Of a stretch of DNA of 25,000 bases, positions 11,134 through 18,755 are shown in pieces. Positions within the stretch are counted from its first letter, which is position 1, and every line of letters begins with the position of its first letter. The DNA comes from Mesostigma viride. Lineage: Eukaryota > Streptophyta > Mesostigmatophyceae > Mesostigmatales > Mesostigmataceae. Made by a program: the position numbers and the translations under genes. The stretch lies in contig RPFO01001677.1 of NCBI GenBank assembly GCA_009746045.1, forward strand, positions 170,001-195,000. The letters are read 5' to 3'. Below the pieces are notes generated by a model. That model made no database searches and was not told the origin of the DNA. It saw only the letters and a list, made by a program, of their open reading frames with translations.

Positions 11134-11488
11134 CCCTCGCCCTCGCCCTCGCCCTCGCCCTCGCCCTCGCCCTCGCCCTCGCCCTCGCCCTCGCCCTCGC
11201 CCTCGCCCTCGCCCTCGCCCTCGCCCTCGCCCTCGCCCTCGCCCTCGCCCTCGCCCTCGCCCTCGCCCTCGCCCTCGCCCTCGCCCTCGCCCTCGCCCTC
11301 GCCCTCGCCCTCGCCCTCGCCCTCGCCCTCGCCCTCGCCCTCGCCCTCGCCCTCGCCCTCGCCCTCGCCCTCGCCCTCGCCCTCGCCCTCGCCCTCGCCC
11401 TCGCCCTCGCCCTCGCCCTCGCCCTCGCCCTCGCCCTCGCCCTCGCCCTCGCCCTCGCCCTCGCCCTCGCCCTCGCCCTCGCCCTCGC
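11134..11488. repeat. Expanded (GCCCTC)n array 4
   Basis: About 59 uninterrupted copies directly after GGTTTCC of unit U14. Unlike arrays 1-3 it has no CTTACGCCC exit sequence. It ends in CTCGCAATGATG, where base composition changes at once to ordinary AT-containing DNA. This is the right border of the satellite domain. Confidence 0.97.
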
Positions 11489-11676
11489 AATGATGTTTAG
11501 CTTAGGAAGTCACTAAAGGCGCACCATTCATAAAAGGCTTCACGTTTGATTGTGTAGGCAACAACATAGACTGCGTCGTAACACTCCTTGACATACTTAC
11601 TAATTGCCGTAGTCTGGTGCACGTGAGCACATCATGCTGCATTTTGTGTTGGAGCTCGGACTCGATCAATTATCAT
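11489..11676. other. Single-copy spacer, nothing recognised
   Basis: Ordinary composition with no long open frame, and no RNA gene or repeat that I can identify. It separates the satellite border from the first LINE fragment. Confidence 0.4.
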
Positions 11677-11794
11677 CAAGTAAGTACTTGCGTGTCATGG
11701 GCATGGGCATGCCATGGAGTACTATGCTAACCTCATTAGAAAAAACGACTACATATTTTTTCAAATTATCTTCAGGTTGTTGCATCATTGGTTG
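11677..11794 (-). mobile_element. LINE 3'-end fragment (copy 1, diverged)
   Basis: Read on the minus strand, this is the 3' end of the LINE family seen eight more times here. AAGTAAGTACTTGCGTGTCATG is the short tail plus terminal sequence, followed by GGCATGCCATGGAGTACTATG and CTCATTAGAAAAA. It is more diverged than the other copies and its tail has shrunk to two units. The 5' limit near 11,794 is approximate and no clear target duplication was found. Confidence 0.7.
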
Positions 11795-11867
11795 TAGAGC
11801 CTGACAGCCTAGATATGATGTCAGATCAAGCTAAATTGCATCCCATATTCCTAGTAAGCTTTTAGGA

Positions 11868-12889
11868 CGGCATGCAGCCCAATCCCCCCGGCGACTCGCT
11901 TCAAGCTCCTTGGCAGCGGGCTCCCCTCCACGGCCGACGGCATCAACACCCGCATTGCCCAGGCCTGAGCCGGCTGGGCGGCCCTCCGCCGCCTCGACAT
12001 GTAGGTTCTGGACATGTCGCTAACTGAGTGAGCGGCTCAAGCGCATTCTGTTCAAGGCTCGGTTGCATATGTCGGTCCTCAGCATATATCCTCCTTTACG
12101 GCTGCGAGGCGTGGACCCGTGGACCAGGCACTGAGCAAGCAGCTTGACGGCACTAGTCACTCGAATGCTCCCTCACATCCTCGGCGTCCGCTGCCAAGAG
12201 CGCCGCACCCGGGCCGAGCTCTACTGCGAGCTCCCTCTTGTCACCCATACCATCTGACACCGCCGCCTCCTCTTTGCCGGCCAGCCTGCACAGACCAGGT
12301 GAATACTGATGTCGGCCCTGCGGGCGGGCTTAGGACTGGCCAACCAATTAACCAAGTAGACACCTCCTCCTATGGCAGGGCCCAGCGTTTGTCCCGTCAC
12401 AACCCACTGGCAAACTTGTGCGCGCCGGGCACCGACGCGGCGCGACCCGGACCTATGTGTGTACCTGCATTGCTTGAGGATGCAGGGCTTCTGGGATTAT
12501 CTGTACTCCGCGCACGCATAATGATGGACAAAGTAAAGGGGAAATGGGCTGCCGTCTGCGATAAGCACCTTCCTGAGGGGCATGCTCTTGTTTCCTCCCC
12601 ATGGCCCCACGGCCCATTGCTGGAATGCAGGGTAGAAGTCCGCAGGTGGAGGTTATAATTGCCCTTAAGGATCGCCGCTACACTACCGCCTCGTCTGCCA
12701 TTACAGTAGTACGTCAGTAGAGGACAGCACAGATGAGGATTATATCGATCCCCTCTAGTGACTTTATGGTTGGGGCATGATGCAGACAATATTTGTAACT
12801 TGCGTGTAATTATTTTCTAATGAGATTAGTTAGCATAGGACTCCGCGGCATGCCCATGAGCATGACACGCAATACTTACCAGCTTGCAT
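11868..12889 (+). pseudogene. LINE reverse-transcriptase C-terminal pseudogene with 3' UTR (copy 2)
   Basis: This is the 3' part of a non-LTR retrotransposon, broken by stops and frame changes. The piece FKLLGSGLPSTADGINTRIA (11,901 onward) and LLYGCEAWTR near 12,090-12,120 match the end of LINE reverse-transcriptase domains, where FKYLG and LLYGCEtW motifs are typical. Then come MLPHILGVRCQERRTRAELY and HRRLLFAG, the usual post-RT segment. The coding part ends near 12,755 and a 3' UTR shared with the other copies runs to a short ACTTACC tail. In-frame stops lie after RIAQA, after RRLDM and after THTI. It cannot encode a working enzyme. Confidence 0.85.
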
Positions 12890-13047
12890 GTTTTCTGATG
12901 AACCACCTCCGTGAGCGTTGTGAAATGGGGGCCGGGTCACCCCCCACCAGGGTTCACTGCCGGCCATTACCATGATGATGTCGACTGTCATTACATTGTT
13001 GCAAATGTGCACACCGGTCGTGCTCATGGCTGTAATAGCCAACAGTG

Positions 13048-13330
13048 AGGTTAATATTGTACAAAACCCTTTGTGCCGAGCAGCAAAAGGTACTTCGTAC
13101 AATGTTAACCTAACTCAGACCTAGTCTGGTCACTGGGGCGAGATCGAGGAATCACTATGTACGCTCGGAACAGTGACCCATAAATGTAATCTGAATATTC
13201 ATGATGAGTGCAAGTCTAGCTAGGGCACATGCGAACATGAATCTGGGCGCAGCGGTTGCCATATCGCGGGACGAAAAAGTTGTTTCCTAGAGGATTCGAA
13301 CCTCAGCGCCCTGAAGGGTTATATATCTAC
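13048..13330. mobile_element. Decayed copy of the palindrome-ended tRNA-like element
   Basis: An imperfect hairpin, AGGTTAATATTGTAC to GTACAATGTTAACCT (13,048-13,101), is followed by CCTAACT. Next come AGACCTAGTCTGG, GGGGCGAGATCGAGGAATCAC and GCTCGGAAC, which align with the body of the intact copy at 18,168-18,220. At 13,292-13,302 the minus strand carries GGTTCGAATCC, an exact tRNA B-box, with a T-stem that still pairs in four of five positions. The far palindrome is missing. The right limit is approximate. Confidence 0.65.
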
Positions 13331-13588
13331 ACGGTCCTGCAAAGCGTCACGATGGCCGGGTTTCCAGTGGTGCGGCAAGGTTTGGTTGCTATATACATAA
13401 TAAAGAGGGCCGCTCATGTAGAAACCATGTGCCACGTTAGTTTGTGGATTACCTTAATTGCTGCTCAGGCAGTCTTCAGGATAGCTCGTATGAGCCAAGT
13501 TGATGCCGATTCTCAATGCAGCGTGACTGCAGCACATACCGGACCAGTGCAGTATAAGTTGCGGACATCATTGCTGCAGTTTTCATTT
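13331..13588. other. Unassigned segment
   Basis: An open frame covers 13,256-13,597 but begins inside the decayed tRNA-like element and shows no motif I recognise, so no gene is called. No other structure was seen. Confidence 0.35.
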
Positions 13589-13598
13589 TTTACCTGAT
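13589..13598. repeat. Left target-site duplication of LINE copy 3
   Basis: TTTACCTGAT here pairs with TTTACTTGAT at 13,775-13,784, with one mismatch, on either side of the LINE fragment. Ten base pairs is within the usual range for LINE target duplications. Confidence 0.75.
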
Positions 13599-13774
13599 AA
13601 GTAAGTAAGTAAGTACTTGCGTCAGTTGCGTGTCATGCGCAAAGGCATGCCACGGAGTACTATGCTAATCTCATTAGAAAAATAATTACACAAACGTTTA
13701 AACAAATATCGTCTGCATCATCCCCCAACCGTTAAGCACTAGATGGGGATGTAATCCTCATCCGAGCTGTCCTC
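13599..13774 (-). mobile_element. 5'-truncated LINE insertion (copy 3)
   Basis: A 176-bp minus-strand fragment: tail AAGTAAGTAAGTAAGT, the terminal segment with TGTCATGCGCAAAGGCATGC, the AT-rich 3' UTR, the stop of the C-terminal coding end (SSDEDYIPI), and truncation at AGAGGACAGCTCGG. The 5' truncation, microsatellite tail and flanking near-perfect 10-bp duplication are the standard marks of target-primed reverse transcription that stopped early. Confidence 0.9.
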
Positions 13775-13784
13775 TTTACTTGAT

Positions 13785-14290
13785 GGTAGCAAAGCTGACA
13801 GTGCAAACCTTCTGGAAGTCAGACACTGGCATGGCTGTGCAGCATCGAAGAAACTCGATTTTTTCCCCAGTTTCTTGGCCCTTTTTAATTAAAATGAGGT
13901 ATAGCAATTTGGCGAGCCGGCCATGCAGGGGTCAGGCAGAGTTGGTATGCTTTCACTGCCAAGGGCAACAACTTGCAGGATCGATGCACAAGTGGCTCAT
14001 GCATTATTTACTTATATATATTGCATGAATGAGTATCTCTTTGCATGGTATGTAATTAAGTGTCTTCAACATGCATGTGTAAGATGTTTTATTGTGAGTC
14101 CAGGGGTATTAGACTCCATGCGTGTATTATTGCTTTGTTGACAGACAGTAAAATCATGTACCGCTTGTATGCTGGGCAGTGAGCCAGCTTTGTATTCTAT
14201 CCTTATTATTAGTGTCACAAACATGTCAGTGAGTGAGAAATGGTTCAAACAACCCTGAAAGCCATCAAATCTAGTGGTCACGTACGATTG
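13785..14290. other. AT-richer spacer, no gene supported
   Basis: Several short overlapping frames occur on both strands and none has recognisable motifs. Sequence composition is ordinary. I see no RNA gene, hairpin or element end. Confidence 0.35.
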
Positions 14291-14350
14291 CGTATTATCC
14301 CGTATTATACCGTATTATACCGTATTATACCGTATTATACCGTATTATAC
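14291..14350. repeat. 10-bp tandem repeat (CGTATTATAC)n
   Basis: Six direct copies of CGTATTATAC, the first with CC instead of AC at the end, followed by decayed relatives (CTTACTATACGG, GCGTATTACG). The period is close to one helical turn. Confidence 0.95.
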
Positions 14351-14818
14351 TTACTATACGGACCCTGTGCGTATAACCGCGTATTACGTGTAATGGAACT
14401 CTGCAACCAATACGCGTGAAGCGCCAAGCGGGCAAAGCGAGCGGCCGCTTCAGCAGCCTCCTTTCCGGAACGCCGCGAAGGAGCAAGTCACGATTTCTCT
14501 CCGGAGCGCAGCGATGGATGGAGCACGTTACTCAGAACTACTGTACGGATGCATGGCCTGGAACATACGGTGTAGGGGCACCGGCCGCGGGCAGAGTAGC
14601 AGCGGGGAAGTGGGGGGGCCTTGGTAGCCTCACTCACGTGACGAAAATGGCTGACGGCGGTATGGCTGACAGCGGACCTCAGATCTTTTGCATCTGAGCC
14701 CCAAAGTTGGTCAGATCACTTGCATTCGATGCGCCTTTTTAAGACGCACTCGCCAGTGTAATCGGTTACTGCTGAAACGCAGTATCGACAAATTAAGTTA
14801 CGCACGTGACAAGCAGCT
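14351..14818. other. Unassigned segment with an unrecognised open frame
   Basis: A 93-codon frame at 14,416-14,697 is rich in Ser, Arg and Gly and has no motif I can name. It may be chance in GC-rich DNA. The rest up to the ATG at 14,819 is featureless. It could include 5' leader sequence of the LINE ORF1 pseudogene that follows. Confidence 0.3.
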
Positions 14819-16316
14819 ATGACGACTCCAAAAGCAAAGCGAGGTTTGGAAAAGGAGCTTTCCGGCTCCCAGCCCAACCCACTCGCCATCGTCCTTGCCC
14901 AGCCGTCTGCTGGGCCCGCCAACCCATCGCCAGCAAACCCATCGCCCACAGCCTTGCCCGAGCAGCCTCAAGAAACCCTGCCATGAACACAAATTGCGAA
15001 AGTACCTACCAGATTACGACCGCTTTTCTTTCAGCAACTGGCTGCAACTGACCATTGAGGAAGAATGCGCCAAACAAAATAGTGCATGTCTTAGCACAAG
15101 AACGCAAGCTCCTTGGGGCCTGCTTTTCTTTCAGCAACTGGCTAGCTGCAACTGACCAAGGAAGAATGCGCCGAAATAGTGCATTTCTTAGCACAAGAAC
15201 GCAATTAAGCTCCTGGGGGCCTTAGGGCCCATCCCCGCCAACGACCTGGAGGCGTTCTTCGCCAGCTAGGCCAGAGCTCAGCCACCGCCTCGCTATCCTG
15301 TGCAGCTTCTTCCAGCTAACTATGGACAACATCGTCGCTAAGCTCCGCACCCCATGCAGCCTGGCCTGCGCAGCCGACAGCCACATCGGCTCCTTCCCTC
15401 TGCAAGGATGACATCCGAGCAGTGCTGGAGGAGCACGTGACCTGGCCGTTGGCCGAGAAGCTGACCTCGCTGAACACGACGCTCAACACGGTGGAGGCCC
15501 GGGTCTCCAATGTGGAAATCAAGGTCGTCCACAAGCTCCAGTTCACGGCGCTGCACACCGCGGCGCAGGCATCTGAGACGCACACTGCACTTGCCTCTCG
15601 ATCGCCTAAACCAGGTGGAGGGCAAGTGCGGCGTGCTCATGAAGAAGCTTGAAGAAGCCATCACTGCCCACACCGAGGCCCTGGCCTCACAGGTCCTAAA
15701 CTGATAGCGGAGCAGACGGCCACCATCGCATCCCAGCCACCCCGGCAGGATGCTGGCGACCACCCGCCCCTCTCCTTAATGCGGACCTGCTGCGGACAGC
15801 GACCGCCTCAACTACTGACGCCATGCATCGCTACGAAACTCCAGGAGCTGGAATCTGACCTTCGCCAGGCACAACAACGGGAGGCCACCGACCGCGCCCG
15901 CCGCGACCGGTCGGGTGGTGCTGCGTCGATTCCCCCAGTCTGAAGCCAGGTGAGACGTCAACCACCCTTGCCGACGAGCTTAACACGGGACCAGCTCCTT
16001 ACCCTCATGGGCCTGGTAGGTGAGGTAGAACTGCGTGGGTGCCACCGCCTTCCCCACTCACGGGACAAGACGGCTCCCCCACCAGTCCTGCTCACCTCCC
16101 CCTCCTGTGAGGACAAGCAGCGGTTCCTTTCTCGTCGCAAGAGGTTGCACGACCTCACCTGGACGCTGGACGACGACCCCCGCCCAGCAGCAGCAGCGAC
16201 GCAACCTGTGGCCGGAACACCTCCACCACAAGCAGGACCCCCCGAAGCCCAAGGTGTACTGGAGGGGCGGGGACCTGATGATCAACCACAAGATGTGGAT
16301 GCCCCCTGCGGGCTAG
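14819..16316 (+). pseudogene. L1-type LINE ORF1 pseudogene (coiled coil, RRM-like and C-terminal domain)
   Basis: LINE ORF1 proteins bind element RNA as chaperones. An ATG at 14,819 opens 55 codons (MTTPKAKRGLEKELSG...) that end at TGA 14,984. The reading then changes frame to LRKYLPDYDRFSFSNW. A possible coiled coil with leucine and valine spacing lies at 15,422-15,540 (LAEKLTSLNTTLNTVEARV). An RRM-like start, VVLRRFPQSE, is at 15,915. CEDKQRFLSRRKRL and TLDDD lie at 16,110-16,180. Then, one frame over, PAQQQQRRNLWPEHLHHKQ and the terminal KVYWRGGDLMINHKMW appear before TAG at 16,314. This order fits L1-like ORF1 proteins, whose C-terminal domain carries a DDL-tp-QQ-RR-LWP pattern. At least four frame changes and a 101-bp internal duplication disable it. 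The assignment rests on motif order, not a search. Confidence 0.7.
15021..15220 (+). repeat. About 101-bp tandem duplication inside the ORF1 pseudogene
   Basis: TGCTTTTCTTTCAGCAACTGGC occurs near 15,022 (with CG for TG at its start) and again at 15,120. Both are followed by CTGCAACTGACC, GAAGAATGCGCC and TTAGCACAAGAACGCAA. The two copies differ by small indels, so the duplication is not recent. Confidence 0.9.
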
Positions 16317-16961
16317 AATAGCTTGTAAATAGCCCTAGCTTGTATCCATTGGTAGTCACTGCCGCCATGGCAGCCATGCCAAGAATGTTTGCCTAGCTGT
16401 GCCATACCTAGCCACGTGCACCGCCTACACACGGTACACAACCAGCCATACCCTTAGCTTAGTCCTTGTACAGCCATGCTACAGTTGTGCTCCCGAGTGG
16501 CATCTATCCGCTGGCCGGTAGTCGCCGGCCTGGGCGCCTAGTCAGGTGGGCATCAAAGATTGGTGTCTAGATGCTAGTCGGTGCCTAAGCAAGGTACGGA
16601 AGCCAGTGCGCGCCGGGACGGTCAGAGAACCGTCGCCCTCGGTAGCACAGATCCGGCCGCTGAGTGCCGGTAGTCCTGGGTTAGAGGCTCGAGCATGCAC
16701 TATCGGGTAGCCTACCGGTAGTCTCGGGTTAGAGGCTCGAGCATGCCTTATCGGTTAGCGCCGCGCCGCTGAGCTCCTTGCGGCCTGGCCAGCTGCAAGG
16801 GTTCAATAGCAATCAGTGGCGGCTGCGGGCTCAGCCTCCCACAATCGGTTCCCCAAACAACAAAAATCCCGTCTCCATCGCCGGCGTGCTAGCCAGCGGT
16901 GAAGGGCATTCAACTTGTATTCACAACAGTCAACATTACCGTTGACCATTTTTCTGGGCTC
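16317..16961. other. Non-coding leader, possible retrotransposon 5' region, with a 48-bp direct repeat
   Basis: No gene is visible. A direct repeat lies at 16,667-16,714 and 16,715-16,760: CCGGTAGTC, TGGGTTAGAGGCTCGAGCATG or CGGGTTAGAGGCTCGAGC, then TATCGG. Weaker CGGTAGTCG pieces lie near 16,515. The position directly upstream of a gag-like frame suggests LTR or leader sequence. I found neither a matching downstream LTR nor a convincing primer-binding site, so this remains open. Confidence 0.4.
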
Positions 16962-18016
16962 ATGGCGCGTGGCGCGGAGCGAACGCCAGCTCCAACCCAG
17001 GACCAGGGAACGCAAGCATAAACTCCGGCGGATGGGAGTGGCGCAGCCACCGTGGCGACTGAGCCAGCTGGTGGCTCGGTCAGCACAGCTCCGGGGCAGC
17101 AGTCAGCACCAACTGCCCGGAAAGTTTTCAAGAAAGAAGAGCTGCCAAGTAAGCTGCCAGAAATTCTGACGCCGTCCGCCGTGGAGGAGTTTATTAACAG
17201 CTTGGGCGAGCTCCGGCAGGACTACAGCGAACTGTCCGACGCAGTTTTCCTCACCAAGCTGCGCCGGTCAGAGGTATGCAACGAGGCTACGGGTAATGCG
17301 GACGTGCGAGGGGTCATTATCAACGCCAGCAAAGAGGCGTGGACCTGGCCCGACACAGTGAAGGCCCTGCAAGAGGTGCTCGACACCTCAAGCTTTCCTG
17401 ACGAGGAAAAGGAGGGGCAGGCGCTGGTGCGCAACCTGTCGCTTGACCCCAATTACCTCAGCTCGGACATGGCCAGATTCGCGGCCCAGGTCCGGAGCAA
17501 GGGTGTCTTGAAGCACATGAGTAGCGAATATTTACTCAGCGCAGTTCTGGATGCGCTGGGGCTGACGCCAGAGAGCCGTGCCAATGTCAAGGCCGGTCTC
17601 GGCATGAAACTTGCGCTAGCTTCTTCCGTGGTAGTGGGCACCCCGGACGACCAGAAACGGTTCAACGCAGCCATGGCGCACCTCCGAGAGATGTTCAAGG
17701 ACCGGGGCGGCCCCAGGCGTAACAACAAGCTGCCGACATGCAGTTGCTCAGGTAAACCCTGTGCCTGCCTCGACCCCGCCAGCAGCTTCTCTGTCGGACT
17801 TGACCACTCTTGTTACCCAGCTGTCCACGACGGTGGCCGAGACAACGTGGTGCGAATGTTGGGTGGCAAACGCCGAGCTCGCGGTGGTCGGCACAACCAG
17901 AACGCGTCCAGCAAACGCGGGCCGGGAGGCGGTCAGGGCAAGCAGCCTCGACAGGAGGGCGGCACTGGCAGGGTGGCGTCCCCAAGGAGAAGGTCGTCTG
18001 CGAGCGGTGCACCGGC
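16962..18016 (+). pseudogene. Retrotransposon gag pseudogene, 5' part
   Basis: Gag forms the particle that packages retrotransposon RNA. The likely original start is ATG 16,962 (MARGAERTPAPTQDQ). An in-frame TAA at 17,019 breaks it after 19 codons, and the same frame reopens at once. The body has KVFKKEELPSKLPEIL and then helical, charged sequence with WTWPDTVKALQEVLD, as in capsid-like Gag domains. Near 17,735 the sensible frame changes to one reading VPASTPPAASLSDLTTLVTQ. It changes again to KEKVVCERCTG at 17,980-18,016, the first half of a zinc knuckle. The open frame of 17,052-18,110 runs into the inserted element and is not the native end. Fragmentation shows that the copy is dead. Gag identity is inferred from the knuckle and the integrase downstream. 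Confidence 0.7.
18012..18016. repeat. Left 5-bp target duplication (CCGGC)
   Basis: CCGGC here and CCGGC at 18,610-18,614 flank the palindrome-ended element. Removing the element and one copy joins the two gag halves in frame through a perfect CCHC motif, which supports these as true insertion borders. Confidence 0.85.
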
Positions 18017-18167
18017 AGTTAGGTTAAATAGTGCCGGAACCTTTTTGCCGTTGGGGCAAATCGGTCCGGAACACTATTTTGCCCGGAATAACCACTTCCG
18101 AGCAAAATAGTGTTCCGGACCGATTTGCCCCAACGGCAAAAAGGTTCCGGCACTATTTAACCTAACT
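18017..18167. repeat. Perfect hairpin, 66-bp arms, 19-bp spacer
   Basis: The left arm 18,017-18,082 and the right arm 18,102-18,167 are exact reverse complements. The spacer is CCGGAATAACCACTTCCGA. The sequence differs clearly from that of the right-hand palindrome although it has the same plan. Confidence 0.97.
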
Positions 18168-18367
18168 AAAACCTAGCCTCTTGGGGCGAGGACGAATCAC
18201 TAGGCTCGGAACACCCGTATGCATGAATATGATCGAATATAAGCATCTCGTTGGTGCAAATATCGATATGAATATGATCGAATATGAGCATCTCCTTGGT
18301 GCGCATATGATTAGAGCCGGGTGCCAAATCGGAACGAATTATTCCCCCAAATAATCCGCTTCCGAGT

Positions 18368-18445
18368 GGATTCGAACCTGCGCCCCGCAAGGATCCAGGT
18401 CTTAGTTAGGTTAATATTGTGCGGAAACCTTTTTGCCACTTGGGC
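18368..18445 (-). promoter_or_regulatory. tRNA-like pol III internal promoter (A and B boxes)
   Basis: On the minus strand GCCCAAGTGG (18,445-18,436) followed by CAAAAAGG resembles the D-arm and A box of leucine or serine tRNAs. GGTTCGAATCC (18,378-18,368) is an exact B box. The spacing of about 58 bp suits a class II tRNA or a SINE head. The T-stem pairs poorly, so this is not a functional tRNA gene. Transcription would run inward, from the palindrome toward the element centre. Confidence 0.65.
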
Positions 18446-18609
18446 TTCTCAGGTTCCGCACAATATTACCGGCGATAACCACTCGCCGGACACTCAAGTT
18501 CACACCGGTGTGAACTTGAGTGTCCGGCGAGTGGTTATCGCCGGTAATATTGTGCGGAACCTGAGAAGCCCAAGTGGCAAAAAGGTTTCCGCACAATATT
18601 AACCTAACT
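18404..18609. repeat. Perfect 206-bp spacerless palindrome
   Basis: The 103-bp arms meet at CACACC/GGTGTG between 18,506 and 18,507. I checked the arms base by base and found no mismatch. A side effect is that both strands encode the same 63-residue open stretch. Such a structure can extrude as a cruciform or fold into a very stable RNA hairpin. Confidence 0.98.
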
Positions 18610-18614
18610 CCGGC
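18610..18614. repeat. Right 5-bp target duplication (CCGGC)
   Basis: Second copy of the CCGGC duplication, placed immediately after the element's terminal CCTAACT and before the remaining half of the zinc knuckle. Confidence 0.85.
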
Positions 18615-18755
18615 GTGGGGCACACCGAGGCCAACTGCACGCTGCGGCTGGACCTCGGCAAGGCGGCTCGAGTGTGCCGGCGCTGCTGGGCGGTTCGGCT
18701 TCCTGGACACGACCCCAACACATGCCGCGCCCCACGGCCAGCCATGCCCAAGTGA
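18615..18755 (+). pseudogene. Gag pseudogene, 3' part with zinc knuckles
   Basis: The frame GVGHTEANC continues the knuckle split by the insertion. With CERC on the other side, the spacing is C-x2-C-x4-H-x4-C, the retroelement CCHC knuckle that binds RNA. A second cluster, CRRCWAVRLPGHDPNTC, follows with spacing C-x2-C-x8-H-x4-C. The frame ends at TGA 18,753-18,755. The spacing match after removing the insert is strong evidence for this reading. Confidence 0.8.

Larger units (their letters stand above)
18017..18609. mobile_element. 593-bp palindrome-ended, tRNA-like element inserted in gag
   Basis: The element begins AGTTAGGTTAA and ends TTAACCTAACT. Each end is itself a palindrome: 18,017-18,167 at left and 18,404-18,609 at right. 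The middle (18,168-18,403) is also loosely inverted: AAACCTAGCCTCTTGGGGCG at left matches AAGACCTGGATCCTTGCGGG read from the right on the minus strand. It contains a twofold direct repeat (ATATGATCGAATAT...GCATCTC.TTGGTGC). It encodes no protein. TIR-like ends and a short target duplication suggest a non-autonomous DNA transposon. A and B boxes suggest a tRNA-derived SINE. It may be a mixture of both. Related copies lie at 13,048-13,330 and 20,690-22,836. Confidence 0.85.

Noticed and set aside
1-11488. Telomere repeat array
   Set aside because: The repeat is GGGCGA/CCCTCG. The usual algal telomere motifs TTTAGGG and TTTTAGGG are not present in tandem.
1094-11500. Dozens of overlapping open frames with Ala-Leu, Pro-Ser, Arg-Pro or Gly-Arg repeats, and recurring 75-107 codon frames
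   Set aside because: They follow from stop-poor C-rich repeats, recur once per satellite unit and exist in all frames. Nothing marks them as genes.
12397-12789. Minus-strand open frame over LINE copy 2
   Set aside because: It is antisense to a recognised LINE C-terminus and 3' UTR.
11868-12900. Target duplication AGCTT around LINE copy 2
   Set aside because: Five bases in loosely defined flanks is within chance, and the 5' border is uncertain.
13256-13597. 113-codon open frame
   Set aside because: It starts inside the decayed tRNA-like element and has no recognisable motif.
18368-18445. A functional tRNA gene
   Set aside because: A and B boxes are present, but T-stem and acceptor stem do not pair properly. 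It is tRNA-like only.
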